Shown here: one piece after another, positions 25,658-32,450 of the stretch
How positions within the stretch are numbered: the first letter of the stretch is position 1
Layout of the letters: each line of letters opens with the position of its first letter
NCBI GenBank assembly: GCA_003331265.1
Contig: QOPV01000017.1
Span: 1-32,450, forward strand
Origin: Cryomorphaceae bacterium
GTDB taxonomy: Bacteria; Bacteroidota; Bacteroidia; Flavobacteriales; Flavobacteriaceae
Reading direction: 5' to 3'
Length of the DNA stretch: 32,450 nt
Made by a program: the position numbers and the translations under genes
The notes under the pieces: model-generated
What the model saw: only the letters and a program-made list of their open reading frames with translations
Told to the model about the DNA's origin: nothing
Databases searched by the model: none

Positions 25658-26652
25658 GCCTTTAGAGCCTCTACAATTTTAGCTTCTAATTCTTCGCAAA
25701 GATCAGGATTGTCCGTTAATATTGCTTTTACAGAATCTCTTCCTTGACCTAATTTAGTGTCGCCATAGCTAAACCAAGAACCACTTTTATCAATAATTCC
25801 GTGATCAACACCAAGATCTATGATTTCTCCCATTTTAGAAATTCCCTTACTATACATGATGTCAAATTCACTTAATTTAAATGGGGGTGCAACTTTATTT
25901 TTTACCACCTTAACTCTGGTTTTATTCCCAAGAACATTTCCATTTGTATCCTTGATTTGGGTTGATCTTCTAATATCTAATCTAACCGATGAATAAAATT
26001 TCAAGGCATTACCTCCCGTTGTAGTTTCTGGGTTACCAAACATGACTCCAATTTTTTCTCTTAGCTGATTGATAAATATTACTGTACAATTCGTCTTACT
26101 AATATTAGAAGTCAACTTTCTTAAAGCTTGAGACATTAATCTGGCGTGTAGGCCCATTTTTGAGTCACCCATTTCTCCTTCAATTTCACTTCTTGGAGTA
26201 AGAGCTGCTACTGAATCTATAACAATTATGTCAATTGCACCAGATCTAATTAGGTTGTCTGCTATTTCAAGGGCTTGTTCTCCATTATCAGGCTGAGAAA
26301 TAATCAATTCATCAATATTTACTTTTAAATTTTGAGCATAAAACCTATCAAAAGCGTGTTCAGCATCAATAAAAGCAGCTATTCCACCTGCCTTTTGACA
26401 TTCTGCGATTGCATGGAGCGTAAGTGTAGTTTTTCCTGAAGATTCAGGACCATAAATTTCAATCACTCTACCCTTTGGGTATCCACCAACTCCCAATGCA
26501 TAATCTAAGGTTAAAGATCCGCTAGAAATTGACTCGACTTCCTGAGCCACAGAATCTCCCATTTTCATGACAGTTCCTTTGCCATAAGCTTTGTCTAATT
26601 TGTCTAAAGTTAATTGAAGTGCTTTCTGCTTAGAATCTTTGTCTTTACTCAT
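25654..26652 (-). CDS. recA: Recombinase RecA
   Basis: RecA drives homologous strand exchange and LexA-type co-proteolysis. Walker A is [15 protein letters not shown], Walker B is [22 protein letters not shown], and the L1/L2 loop area contains [23 protein letters not shown]. The protein is 332 aa, at the short end, with a short C-terminal tail lacking the acidic stretch found in proteobacteria. A TACTTTAG box lies at 26677-26684 on the minus strand, 24 nt before the start. No SOS (LexA-type) operator was recognised. Confidence 0.98.
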   Translation of the reverse strand: MSKDKDSKQKALQLTLDKLDKAYGKGTVMKMGDSVAQEVESISSGSLTLDYALGVGGYPKGRVIEIYGPESSGKTTLTLHAIAECQKAGGIAAFIDAEHAFDRFYAQNLKVNIDELIISQPDNGEQALEIADNLIRSGAIDIIVIDSVAALTPRSEIEGEMGDSKMGLHARLMSQALRKLTSNISKTNCTVIFINQLREKIGVMFGNPETTTGGNALKFYSSVRLDIRRSTQIKDTNGNVLGNKTRVKVVKNKVAPPFKLSEFDIMYSKGISKMGEIIDLGVDHGIIDKSGSWFSYGDTKLGQGRDSVKAILTDNPDLCEELEAKIVEALKA

Positions 26653-26724
26653 AAGTAATTGTAATTAGGTTGTAAGCTAAAGTACAATATATTTAAAAGA
26701 ACTCATAATAGAAAAAGGTCGATT

Positions 26725-26754
26725 TTTGTTATAAATTATAAAATATTATTTTCG
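26725..26754 (+). promoter_or_regulatory. Candidate promoter of trhO (TTTG-N18-TATTTTCG)
   Basis: TTTG at 26725-26728 and TATTTTCG at 26747-26754 are 18 nt apart, within the Bacteroidota range; the second differs from TAnnTTTG by one base. The box ends 7 nt before the ATG at 26762, so the transcript would begin at or within a few bases of the start codon. Confidence 0.4.
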
Positions 26755-26761
26755 CTTTTTA

Positions 26762-27802
26762 ATGGAATTATATAATAAACTTAGCGCTAAGCAAAGAGCT
26801 GTTTTAATTGAAAAGGCTGGAGGTAAAAGACTTACATTATCTTTTTATAAATACCATGAAATAAAAAACACTAAACTTTTTAGAGACCACCTTTATTTAA
26901 CATGGAACGCCCTTGATGTTTTGGGTAGGATTTATATTGCTAACGAGGGAATAAATGCTCAACTTTCTGTTCCGTCTGAAAGTTTTGATGACTTTAAAAC
27001 CAGTATTGATGAAATAGATTTTTTAAAAGAGGTTAGGCTAAATATCGCTATTGAACATGACAACCATTCGTTTTTAAAATTAAAAATAAAACTTAGAAAT
27101 AAAATTGTAGCTGACGGGTTAGACTCTGTTAGTATTGATTTAAACAAAAGTGGCGAACATTTAAACGCAAAACAATTTAATGATTTAGTTGAAAAACCTG
27201 AGACACTTCTTGTTGATATGAGGAATCACTATGAAAGTGAGATTGGTCATTTTGAAGGAGCCATATTGCCTGATGTCGATAGCTTCAGAGAGTCACTGCC
27301 AATTATTGAAAAAAGCTTAAATAAACACAAAGAGTCCAAAAACATCGTTATGTATTGCACGGGTGGAATAAGATGTGAAAAAGCCAGTGCTTTTCTAAAA
27401 CACAAAGGTTTTAAAAATGTTTTTCAATTAGAAGGGGGAATAATCGAATACACTCGTCAAGTAAAAGAAAAAGGCATTAAAAACAAATATCTAGGGAAAA
27501 ACTTTGTTTTTGATCACAGAAGAAGTGAGTCTATTTCCTCTGAAATAATTTCAGATTGCCATCAATGTGGAGAAAAATGTGATGATCATGTTAATTGCGC
27601 AAACGAGGCTTGTCACCTTTTATTTATCCAATGTGAAAAATGCTCTAAACTATACGACAATTGCTGCTCCCCAAAATGTAAAGAAATTAATTCTTTGCCC
27701 TTAGAAAAACAAAAGAAACTAAGAAAAGGAAAAGGAAACAGTAATAAGATATTTAAAAAAGGCCGTTCCAAAGTTCTTAAATACAAGAAAACATCTACTT
27801 AA
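26762..27802 (+). CDS. trhO: Oxygen-dependent tRNA uridine(34) hydroxylase
   Basis: TrhO (formerly YceA) makes 5-hydroxyuridine at the tRNA wobble position using O2. An N-terminal acylphosphatase-like domain (LFRDHLYLTWNALDVLGRIYIANEGINAQLSVP) is followed by a rhodanese domain (TLLVDMRNHYESEIGHFEGAI) with active-site Cys in YCTGGIRCEKAS. The tail contains a Cys-rich zinc-binding-like segment (CHQCGEKCDDHVNC and following CEKC, CCSPKC) and a Lys-rich end. Length 346 aa. It precedes ricT by 59 nt. Confidence 0.93.
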   Translation: MELYNKLSAKQRAVLIEKAGGKRLTLSFYKYHEIKNTKLFRDHLYLTWNALDVLGRIYIANEGINAQLSVPSESFDDFKTSIDEIDFLKEVRLNIAIEHDNHSFLKLKIKLRNKIVADGLDSVSIDLNKSGEHLNAKQFNDLVEKPETLLVDMRNHYESEIGHFEGAILPDVDSFRESLPIIEKSLNKHKESKNIVMYCTGGIRCEKASAFLKHKGFKNVFQLEGGIIEYTRQVKEKGIKNKYLGKNFVFDHRRSESISSEIISDCHQCGEKCDDHVNCANEACHLLFIQCEKCSKLYDNCCSPKCKEINSLPLEKQKKLRKGKGNSNKIFKKGRSKVLKYKKTST

Positions 27803-27808
27803 ATAAGT

Positions 27809-27840
27809 TTTGAGTAAGGCTCTTAAATTCGCTAACTTTA
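27809..27840 (+). promoter_or_regulatory. Candidate promoter of ricT-gldH-PBP operon
   Basis: TTTG at 27809-27812 and TAACTTTA at 27833-27840 are separated by 20 nt, close to the Bacteroidota consensus with one mismatch. The ATG at 27862 would have a leader of about 14 nt. An overlapping TAAATTCG at 27824 is an alternative box. Confidence 0.35.
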
Positions 27841-27861
27841 GAGACTTAATTAAAATTAAAA

Positions 27862-28983
27862 ATGAGTTGTTCAAGTTGTAGCACTGATTCAAATGGGACT
27901 CCAAAAGGATGTAAGAACAATGGAACTTGCGGATCAGACGGATGCAACAAAATGACTGTTTTCAACTGGCTATCAAACATGGAGGTAGTTAGCGAAAAAG
28001 AAATTTCCAATATAATTGAAGTTAGGTTTAAGAACGGAAGAAAAGAGTTCTATAAAAACAACGAAGACTTAAGTATTTCTATTGGAGATTTAGTAGTGGT
28101 TAAAGCTGAAAGAGGATATGATTTAGGGCACACTTCTTTAAAAGGTGGTTTGATTCAAATTCAAATGAAAAAAAAGAAAGTAGACCCTAAAAAAGAAGTT
28201 CTTCCTGTGCTTAGAAAAGCTACTCAAAAAGACATAGATGTCTGGACAAAGTCAAGAGATAAAGAAGAGGCTATTAAAAAGAAATCTAGAGAAATGGCCA
28301 TTGGATTAAAATTAAAAATGAAAATTTCAGATATTGAGTTTCAAGGTGATGGATCAAAAGCTACTTTTTATTACACGGCAGCTGGAAGGGTAGATTTTAG
28401 GCAGCTTATTAGAGAAATGGCTCGTGAATTTCATACAAGAATTGAAATGAAACAAGTGGGTCTGAGAGAAGAAGCTGCTAGACTTGGTGGGATTGGATCT
28501 TGTGGAAGAGAATTATGCTGTTCCACTTGGCTGAATGATTTTAGATCTGTAACCACCTCAGCAGCGAGATATCAACAGTTGTCTTTAAACCCGCAAAAAT
28601 TAGCTGGTCAATGTGGGAAGCTTAAATGTTGTTTAAATTATGAATTAGACTTTTACCAAAATGCTTTAAAAGGATTCCCTAAATCTAATACCAAAATTTT
28701 AACTGAAAAAGGAATAGCATTTTGTCAAAAAATAGATATTTTCAAAGGTTTACTTTGGTTTGTTTATAAAAATGATAGCGTCAACTGGCATGAACTTAGT
28801 GTAGATACAGTAAATGAAATTATAAAAATTAATGCTACTGGGAAAAAAATAAACAGCTTAGAAGAGTATACCTCCACTATTAATGTAGACGAAGATTTAG
28901 AGTTTCAAAACGTTGTTGGTCAAGATAGCTTAACAAGGTTTGACAGAAAAAAATCTAAAAAAAAATACAAAAAAAAAGTTTAG
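27862..28983 (+). CDS. ricT: PSP1/RicT-family protein with Cys-rich N-terminus
   Basis: The central PSP1 domain is recognised by GRVDFRQLIREMAREFHTRIEM, the Cys-bearing GGIGSCGRELCCSTWL and AGQCGKLKCCLNYELDFY. In Bacillus the RicT homologue (YaaT) forms an Fe-S-carrying complex with RicA/RicF that controls mRNA processing. The N-terminus holds an additional cluster of about eight cysteines (MSCSSCSTDSNGTPKGC, NGTCGSDGCNK). Its C-terminal tail is poly-Lys. The gldH start lies 5 nt after its stop, so it is co-transcribed with gldH and the PBP gene. Confidence 0.9.
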   Translation: MSCSSCSTDSNGTPKGCKNNGTCGSDGCNKMTVFNWLSNMEVVSEKEISNIIEVRFKNGRKEFYKNNEDLSISIGDLVVVKAERGYDLGHTSLKGGLIQIQMKKKKVDPKKEVLPVLRKATQKDIDVWTKSRDKEEAIKKKSREMAIGLKLKMKISDIEFQGDGSKATFYYTAAGRVDFRQLIREMAREFHTRIEMKQVGLREEAARLGGIGSCGRELCCSTWLNDFRSVTTSAARYQQLSLNPQKLAGQCGKLKCCLNYELDFYQNALKGFPKSNTKILTEKGIAFCQKIDIFKGLLWFVYKNDSVNWHELSVDTVNEIIKINATGKKINSLEEYTSTINVDEDLEFQNVVGQDSLTRFDRKKSKKKYKKKV

Positions 28984-28987
28984 AGAC

Positions 28988-29470
28988 ATGAAAAATAGAT
29001 ATTCATTGTTTTTTGTTTTGATGTTTTTTTTATTTGAATCTTGCTCCAATTCTAATTTGATTGAGCCATATGAATTTTCGAATGGATGGAAAAATAATGA
29101 AATTGCTAAATTTGATTTTAGTGTCAACGATTCCGAATCAAATCATAATTTATTTTTAATATTAAGGCATAATAAAAATTATGAATTTTCTAATATTTTT
29201 ATGGTTACTCAACTGTATTTAGGGAATGATCTAAAGCACTCAGATACCTTAGAGTACAAACTAAGTTCAACTAGCGGAAAATGGCTGGGCAATAAAAAAC
29301 TCTCTGTTGTAGAGCACTTACTACCGTTTAAAGAAGATTTTGAATTATTAAAAGACAGCCTATATACTCTAAGTGTTAGAAACTCTATGAGATTAATCAA
29401 TGAAATCTCGCCAATTCAAAACTTAGAAAATGTTTTAGATTTAGGAATGTTAATTGAGAGAGCTAATTAA
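28988..29470 (+). CDS. gldH: Gliding motility lipoprotein GldH
   Basis: The ATG at 28988 begins a lipoprotein signal (SLFFVLMFFLFESC, Cys19), and an earlier in-frame ATG at 28940 lies inside ricT and is not likely. The GldH pattern is present: an early FSNGW, the LFLILRHNKNYEFSNIFMVTQLY strand region, DTLEYKLSSTSGKWLG, and a final LDLGMLIER. GldH is required for gliding and type IX secretion-linked function in Flavobacterium, located in the outer membrane or periplasm. Length 160 aa. Its stop is immediately followed by the PBP start, the usual gene order in flavobacteria. Presence suggests but does not prove gliding. Confidence 0.85.
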   Translation: MKNRYSLFFVLMFFLFESCSNSNLIEPYEFSNGWKNNEIAKFDFSVNDSESNHNLFLILRHNKNYEFSNIFMVTQLYLGNDLKHSDTLEYKLSSTSGKWLGNKKLSVVEHLLPFKEDFELLKDSLYTLSVRNSMRLINEISPIQNLENVLDLGMLIERAN

Positions 29471-31798
29471 ATGACAAAAAAGAATAAAACAAAAGGGAAA
29501 ATGCCAAAAAAGTATAGGGTGTTCTATTATGGGTTCTGGGTGTTCTTTATTTTTGGCTTTGGAAGTTTTTTTGGACTTTTTTATTTGGCCTCAACAGGTG
29601 GGTTGGGAGAAATGCCTGATTTCAGACAGCTTGAGAATCCAAACACCAATTTAGCCTCGCAAATTATATCTTCTGACAACAAATTACTTGGAAAATTTCA
29701 TTTTGGAGAAAATAGAACTCCAATTGAATATGATGAACTTCCCAAACAACTAATTGATGCCCTAATTGCCACAGAAGACGAAAGGTTTTATAGTCATTCT
29801 GGAATAGACTTTAAAGCAACAGTGAGGGCAGTTGTATATCTAAATAAAAAAGGAGGCGCAAGTACCATATCTCAACAACTCGCTAGACAACTATTTGTTG
29901 GAGTTCGTTCAAAGAACATTTTTGAGGCCATTACTCAAAAGGCAAAAGAGTGGGTTCTTGCAGTGAGACTTGAAAGACAATATACAAAAGAAGAAATAAT
30001 AACTATGTATTTAAATATTTATGATTTTGGATACAATGGTGATGGAATAAAGTCTGCTTCAAATATATATTTTGGAAAAGAGCCCATGGAATTGAATATT
30101 GAAGAATCAGCTATGCTGGTTGGCATGCTAAAAAATTCCTCCTTGTATAACCCCATGAGAAGGCCTGAACTAGTCAAGTCTAGAAGAAATGTTGTCTTTA
30201 ATCAAATGAAAAGAAACAGCCTTTTGGATGAAAGTATTATAGATTCATTAAAAGCCTTACCCCTAGAAATTACATATACTCCGCAATCCCATAGAGAGGG
30301 GCTGGCCACTTATTTTAGAGCCTATCTACAGGAGTTTATGAAAGATTGGGCAAAAGATAACACAAAAGAAGATGGCTCAAAATATAATCTTTACCTAGAT
30401 GGGTTAAAGATTTATTCCACTATCAATTATGAAATGCAAGGTTATGCTGAAGAATCAGTAAAAGCACATATGGCCAATCTTCAGCGAGAATTTTTTAATC
30501 AAAACACTCCCGAATTAAATCCAACTGCTCCATTTTTAGATCTTGAATCTGAAGATTCTATAAAGATTTTTAAAAATGCTATGAAAAGATCTGAAAGATG
30601 GAGAAAAATGAGAAATTCTGGAAAATCTGAAGAAGAAATGTTTGAGACGTTTGAAAAGGAAGTTCCAATGAGTATTTTTTCATGGAATGGAAATATTGAT
30701 ACAATAATGAAGCCCATAGATTCCATTAGATACTACAAACACTTTATGCAAGTAGGTATGATGTCAATGGAACCTCAAACAGGACATGTAAAAGCATGGG
30801 TTGGAGGAATTAATTACAAGCATTTTCAATACGATCATGTCAAGCAAGGTAAAAGACAAATTGGTTCTACTTTTAAGCCTTTTTTATATGCTACAGCCAT
30901 TGATCAATTAAAACTTTCTCCATGTGATTCGCTGCCTGATGCTATCTACTGCATAGAACCTAATAAATTTGGAAATCCCGAGCCTTGGTGTCCTACAAAT
31001 TCAAGCGATAAATATGGGGGAATGCGAACTCTAAAAAATGCTCTTGCCAACTCTAAAAATACTATTAGCGCTCAACTGATGGATAAGGTTGGCCCCAAGC
31101 CAGTGGCAGATTTAGCGAGAAATTTAGGAATTGAATCTTTTATTCCTGATGTTCCTGCCATTGCGCTAGGCACACCAGATTTAAGTGTTTATGAAATGGT
31201 AGGTGCTTATGGAGCATTTGCCAACCAAGGAATTTATGTAAAGCCAACCATGATAACAAGAATTGAAGATAAAAATGGCATTTTATTATATCAATCTAGT
31301 CCTGAGACCAAAGATGTAATAAGTGAAGAATCTGCTTACGTAACCTTAAATTTATTAGAAGGCGTTACAAAGTTTGGTTCTGGTGCTAGATTGCGCCATG
31401 ATATCCCGGAAGACGAAAGAAATCCTGTGTATAAAGATGTTGTTACGGGCTATCCCTATAAGTTTCAAAATGCAATAGCAGGAAAAACCGGAACTACTCA
31501 GAACCAAAGCGACGGGTGGTTTATGGGTATGGTTCCTAATTTAGTTACTGGTGTATGGGTTGGTGCAGAAGACAGAGCTACCCATTTTGAAACAATTGCA
31601 TACGGACAAGGGGCCACCATGGCTCTTCCAATATGGGGACTGTACATGAAAAAATGTTACGAAAATGAAAACCTTGGAATTTCTTTGGAAGATTTTCTTG
31701 CTCCTGAAGAGCTTAACATCCCTATTGATTGCGAAAGCATAAAGCCTATTGAAAATATTGATAGCGACGCGGACGATATTGAAGGCTTAGGATTATAA
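29471..31798 (+). CDS. Penicillin-binding protein 1A-type (glycosyltransferase-transpeptidase)
   Basis: A single N-terminal membrane anchor (YGFWVFFIFGFGSFFGLFYLA) is followed by a GT51 glycosyltransferase domain with catalytic Glu in IATEDERFYSHSGID and with GASTISQQLARQLF. The transpeptidase domain has SXXK in IGSTFKPFLYAT, SXN in ANSKNTISAQ and KTG in AGKTGTTQNQSDGWF. It polymerises and crosslinks peptidoglycan at the inner membrane. It has 775 residues, full length, with a short acidic tail. The ATG directly follows the gldH stop. It is a class A PBP (PBP1A-like, often called mrcA). Confidence 0.96.
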   Translation: MTKKNKTKGKMPKKYRVFYYGFWVFFIFGFGSFFGLFYLASTGGLGEMPDFRQLENPNTNLASQIISSDNKLLGKFHFGENRTPIEYDELPKQLIDALIATEDERFYSHSGIDFKATVRAVVYLNKKGGASTISQQLARQLFVGVRSKNIFEAITQKAKEWVLAVRLERQYTKEEIITMYLNIYDFGYNGDGIKSASNIYFGKEPMELNIEESAMLVGMLKNSSLYNPMRRPELVKSRRNVVFNQMKRNSLLDESIIDSLKALPLEITYTPQSHREGLATYFRAYLQEFMKDWAKDNTKEDGSKYNLYLDGLKIYSTINYEMQGYAEESVKAHMANLQREFFNQNTPELNPTAPFLDLESEDSIKIFKNAMKRSERWRKMRNSGKSEEEMFETFEKEVPMSIFSWNGNIDTIMKPIDSIRYYKHFMQVGMMSMEPQTGHVKAWVGGINYKHFQYDHVKQGKRQIGSTFKPFLYATAIDQLKLSPCDSLPDAIYCIEPNKFGNPEPWCPTNSSDKYGGMRTLKNALANSKNTISAQLMDKVGPKPVADLARNLGIESFIPDVPAIALGTPDLSVYEMVGAYGAFANQGIYVKPTMITRIEDKNGILLYQSSPETKDVISEESAYVTLNLLEGVTKFGSGARLRHDIPEDERNPVYKDVVTGYPYKFQNAIAGKTGTTQNQSDGWFMGMVPNLVTGVWVGAEDRATHFETIAYGQGATMALPIWGLYMKKCYENENLGISLEDFLAPEELNIPIDCESIKPIENIDSDADDIEGLGL

Positions 31799-31823
31799 TT
31801 TCTTTTTTTATAACTTCAAATTA

Positions 31824-32450
31824 ATGAGTCAAAGATTAATTTCACTCGACTTTTTCAGAGGTTTTACCATTGCAGCTATGATAGTAGTAAACGACCCTGG
31901 AAGTTGGTCTTACGTATTTGATCCACTAAGGCATGCCGAGTGGCACGGAGCTACTCCAACCGACTTAGTCTTTCCTTTTTTTTTATTTATAGTTGGCGTA
32001 TCTATTGTTCTATCCCTTTCAAAAACAACAAACACCAGTTCGAAGGTTTATTTTAAAATTATCAAAAGAACATTTATACTTTTTTCAATTGGGGTCTTTT
32101 TAGCACTTTTCCCAAATTTTGATTTTAATAATGTAAGAATAGCTGGTGTGCTTCAAAGAATTGCACTTGTCTACTTTTTCTGCTCATTTATTTATTTGAA
32201 ATCTAATAAATCTCATCAAATTTGGATTGGGATTTTTTGCTTACTAATCTATTGGATTTTTATGAATTATGTCCCTTTTGGAGACGCTGTAGTAGGGGTT
32301 TTAGAACCTGGAAATAATTTTGCCGCCTGGATTGATCAGTTTATTACACCCGGAAGAATGTACCAAAAAACTTGGGATCCCGAAGGATTTTTCAGTACCA
32401 TTCCTGCTATTGCCACAGGAATAAGTGGGATGTTTTGTGGGCACCTAATT
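31824..32450 (+). CDS. NagX/HGSNAT-like membrane acyltransferase, 3' part outside window
   Basis: A frame opens at ATG 31824 and stays open to the window end (209 codons). It starts MSQRLISLDFFRGFTIAAMI and continues with RHAEWHGATPTDLVFPFFLFIVGVSI, the defining motif of the family with heparan-alpha-glucosaminide acetyltransferase (HGSNAT) and bacterial NagX (DUF5009), where the His of the EWHG motif is the presumed catalytic residue. Multiple membrane helices follow. NagX-type proteins transport or acetylate glucosamine or GlcNAc at the inner membrane. It is 25 nt after the PBP gene and may be in the same transcript. Confidence 0.88.
   Translation, partial: MSQRLISLDFFRGFTIAAMIVVNDPGSWSYVFDPLRHAEWHGATPTDLVFPFFLFIVGVSIVLSLSKTTNTSSKVYFKIIKRTFILFSIGVFLALFPNFDFNNVRIAGVLQRIALVYFFCSFIYLKSNKSHQIWIGIFCLLIYWIFMNYVPFGDAVVGVLEPGNNFAAWIDQFITPGRMYQKTWDPEGFFSTIPAIATGISGMFCGHLI

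Noticed and set aside
25655-25675. Hairpin (AGGC/GCCT) at the plsC/recA junction as a terminator
   Set aside because: Only about four base pairs, no T-run, and it falls in coding sequence.
28940-28987. Longer N-terminus for gldH
   Set aside because: It lies within ricT and would place a Lys-rich stretch before the lipoprotein signal.
1-32450. Mobile element, prophage, toxin-antitoxin or defence system
   Set aside because: No transposase, integrase, phage structural gene, nuclease/antitoxin pair or terminal inverted repeats were seen on either strand.

Overview
The window is about 32 kb of AT-rich DNA from a member of the Bacteroidota, almost certainly a marine-type flavobacterium (family Flavobacteriaceae or close). 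The signs are a SusC/SusD outer-membrane pair, a GldH gliding-motility lipoprotein next to a class A penicillin-binding protein, an HU-CCDC81/SPOR membrane protein, a RicT (PSP1) protein with a Cys-rich N-terminus, several TAnnTTTG-type (Bacteroidota) promoter boxes, and an absence of clear Shine-Dalgarno sequences. No rRNA, tRNA, CRISPR array, insertion sequence or phage gene was recognised. No gap between genes exceeds 300 bases.

Layout. (1) 1-5510: the C-terminal part of a membrane-anchored LuxR-type HTH regulator is followed by a SusC/SusD nutrient-uptake locus. Its susC carries an out-of-frame deletion of about 22 nt and is broken as written. A strong terminator at 5583-5618 ends the unit. 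(2) 5642-8940: an SGNH esterase, a pair of overlapping tiny membrane-protein genes, an outer-membrane beta-barrel protein, and a minus-strand exported protein with a CarboxypepD_reg-like domain. (3) 9028-10447: a tight cluster of a 42-residue membrane peptide, a SerK/SbnI-like (ParB/sulfiredoxin fold) candidate free-serine kinase, an M24 metallopeptidase, and a 43-residue very basic protein. (4) 10514-14921: a YceI protein, then a GNAT acetyltransferase closely resembling eukaryotic glucosamine-6-phosphate acetyltransferase (Gna1). The GNAT gene abuts glmS with zero spacing and is followed by an SLC13 anion transporter. (5) 14938-17416: DUF2461, epoxide-hydrolase-like and DUF1295 proteins. (6) 17503-20936: a sugar-utilisation module of MFS permease, Gfo/Idh/MocA dehydrogenase and TIM-barrel isomerase/epimerase, followed by OsmC. 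(7) 21398-24841, minus strand: trpS, an HU-CCDC81/SPOR protein, an acyl-CoA thioesterase and a PqqB-like MBL lipoprotein. (8) 24911-32450: plsC, recA (minus strand), trhO, ricT, gldH, a PBP1A-type enzyme, and the start of a NagX/HGSNAT-like membrane acyltransferase cut by the window end.

Most of the window is conserved flavobacterial housekeeping. The points most worth a second look are the Gna1-like/glmS pair, which suggests a eukaryote-like step towards GlcNAc-6-phosphate; the SerK-like mini-cluster; the broken susC with a tandem 11-bp repeat upstream; the overlapping micro-membrane-protein pair; and repeated promoter-like boxes lying only 5-9 nt before start codons, which hint at very short or leaderless mRNAs. 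All functional names rest on reading motifs by eye; no database search was run.
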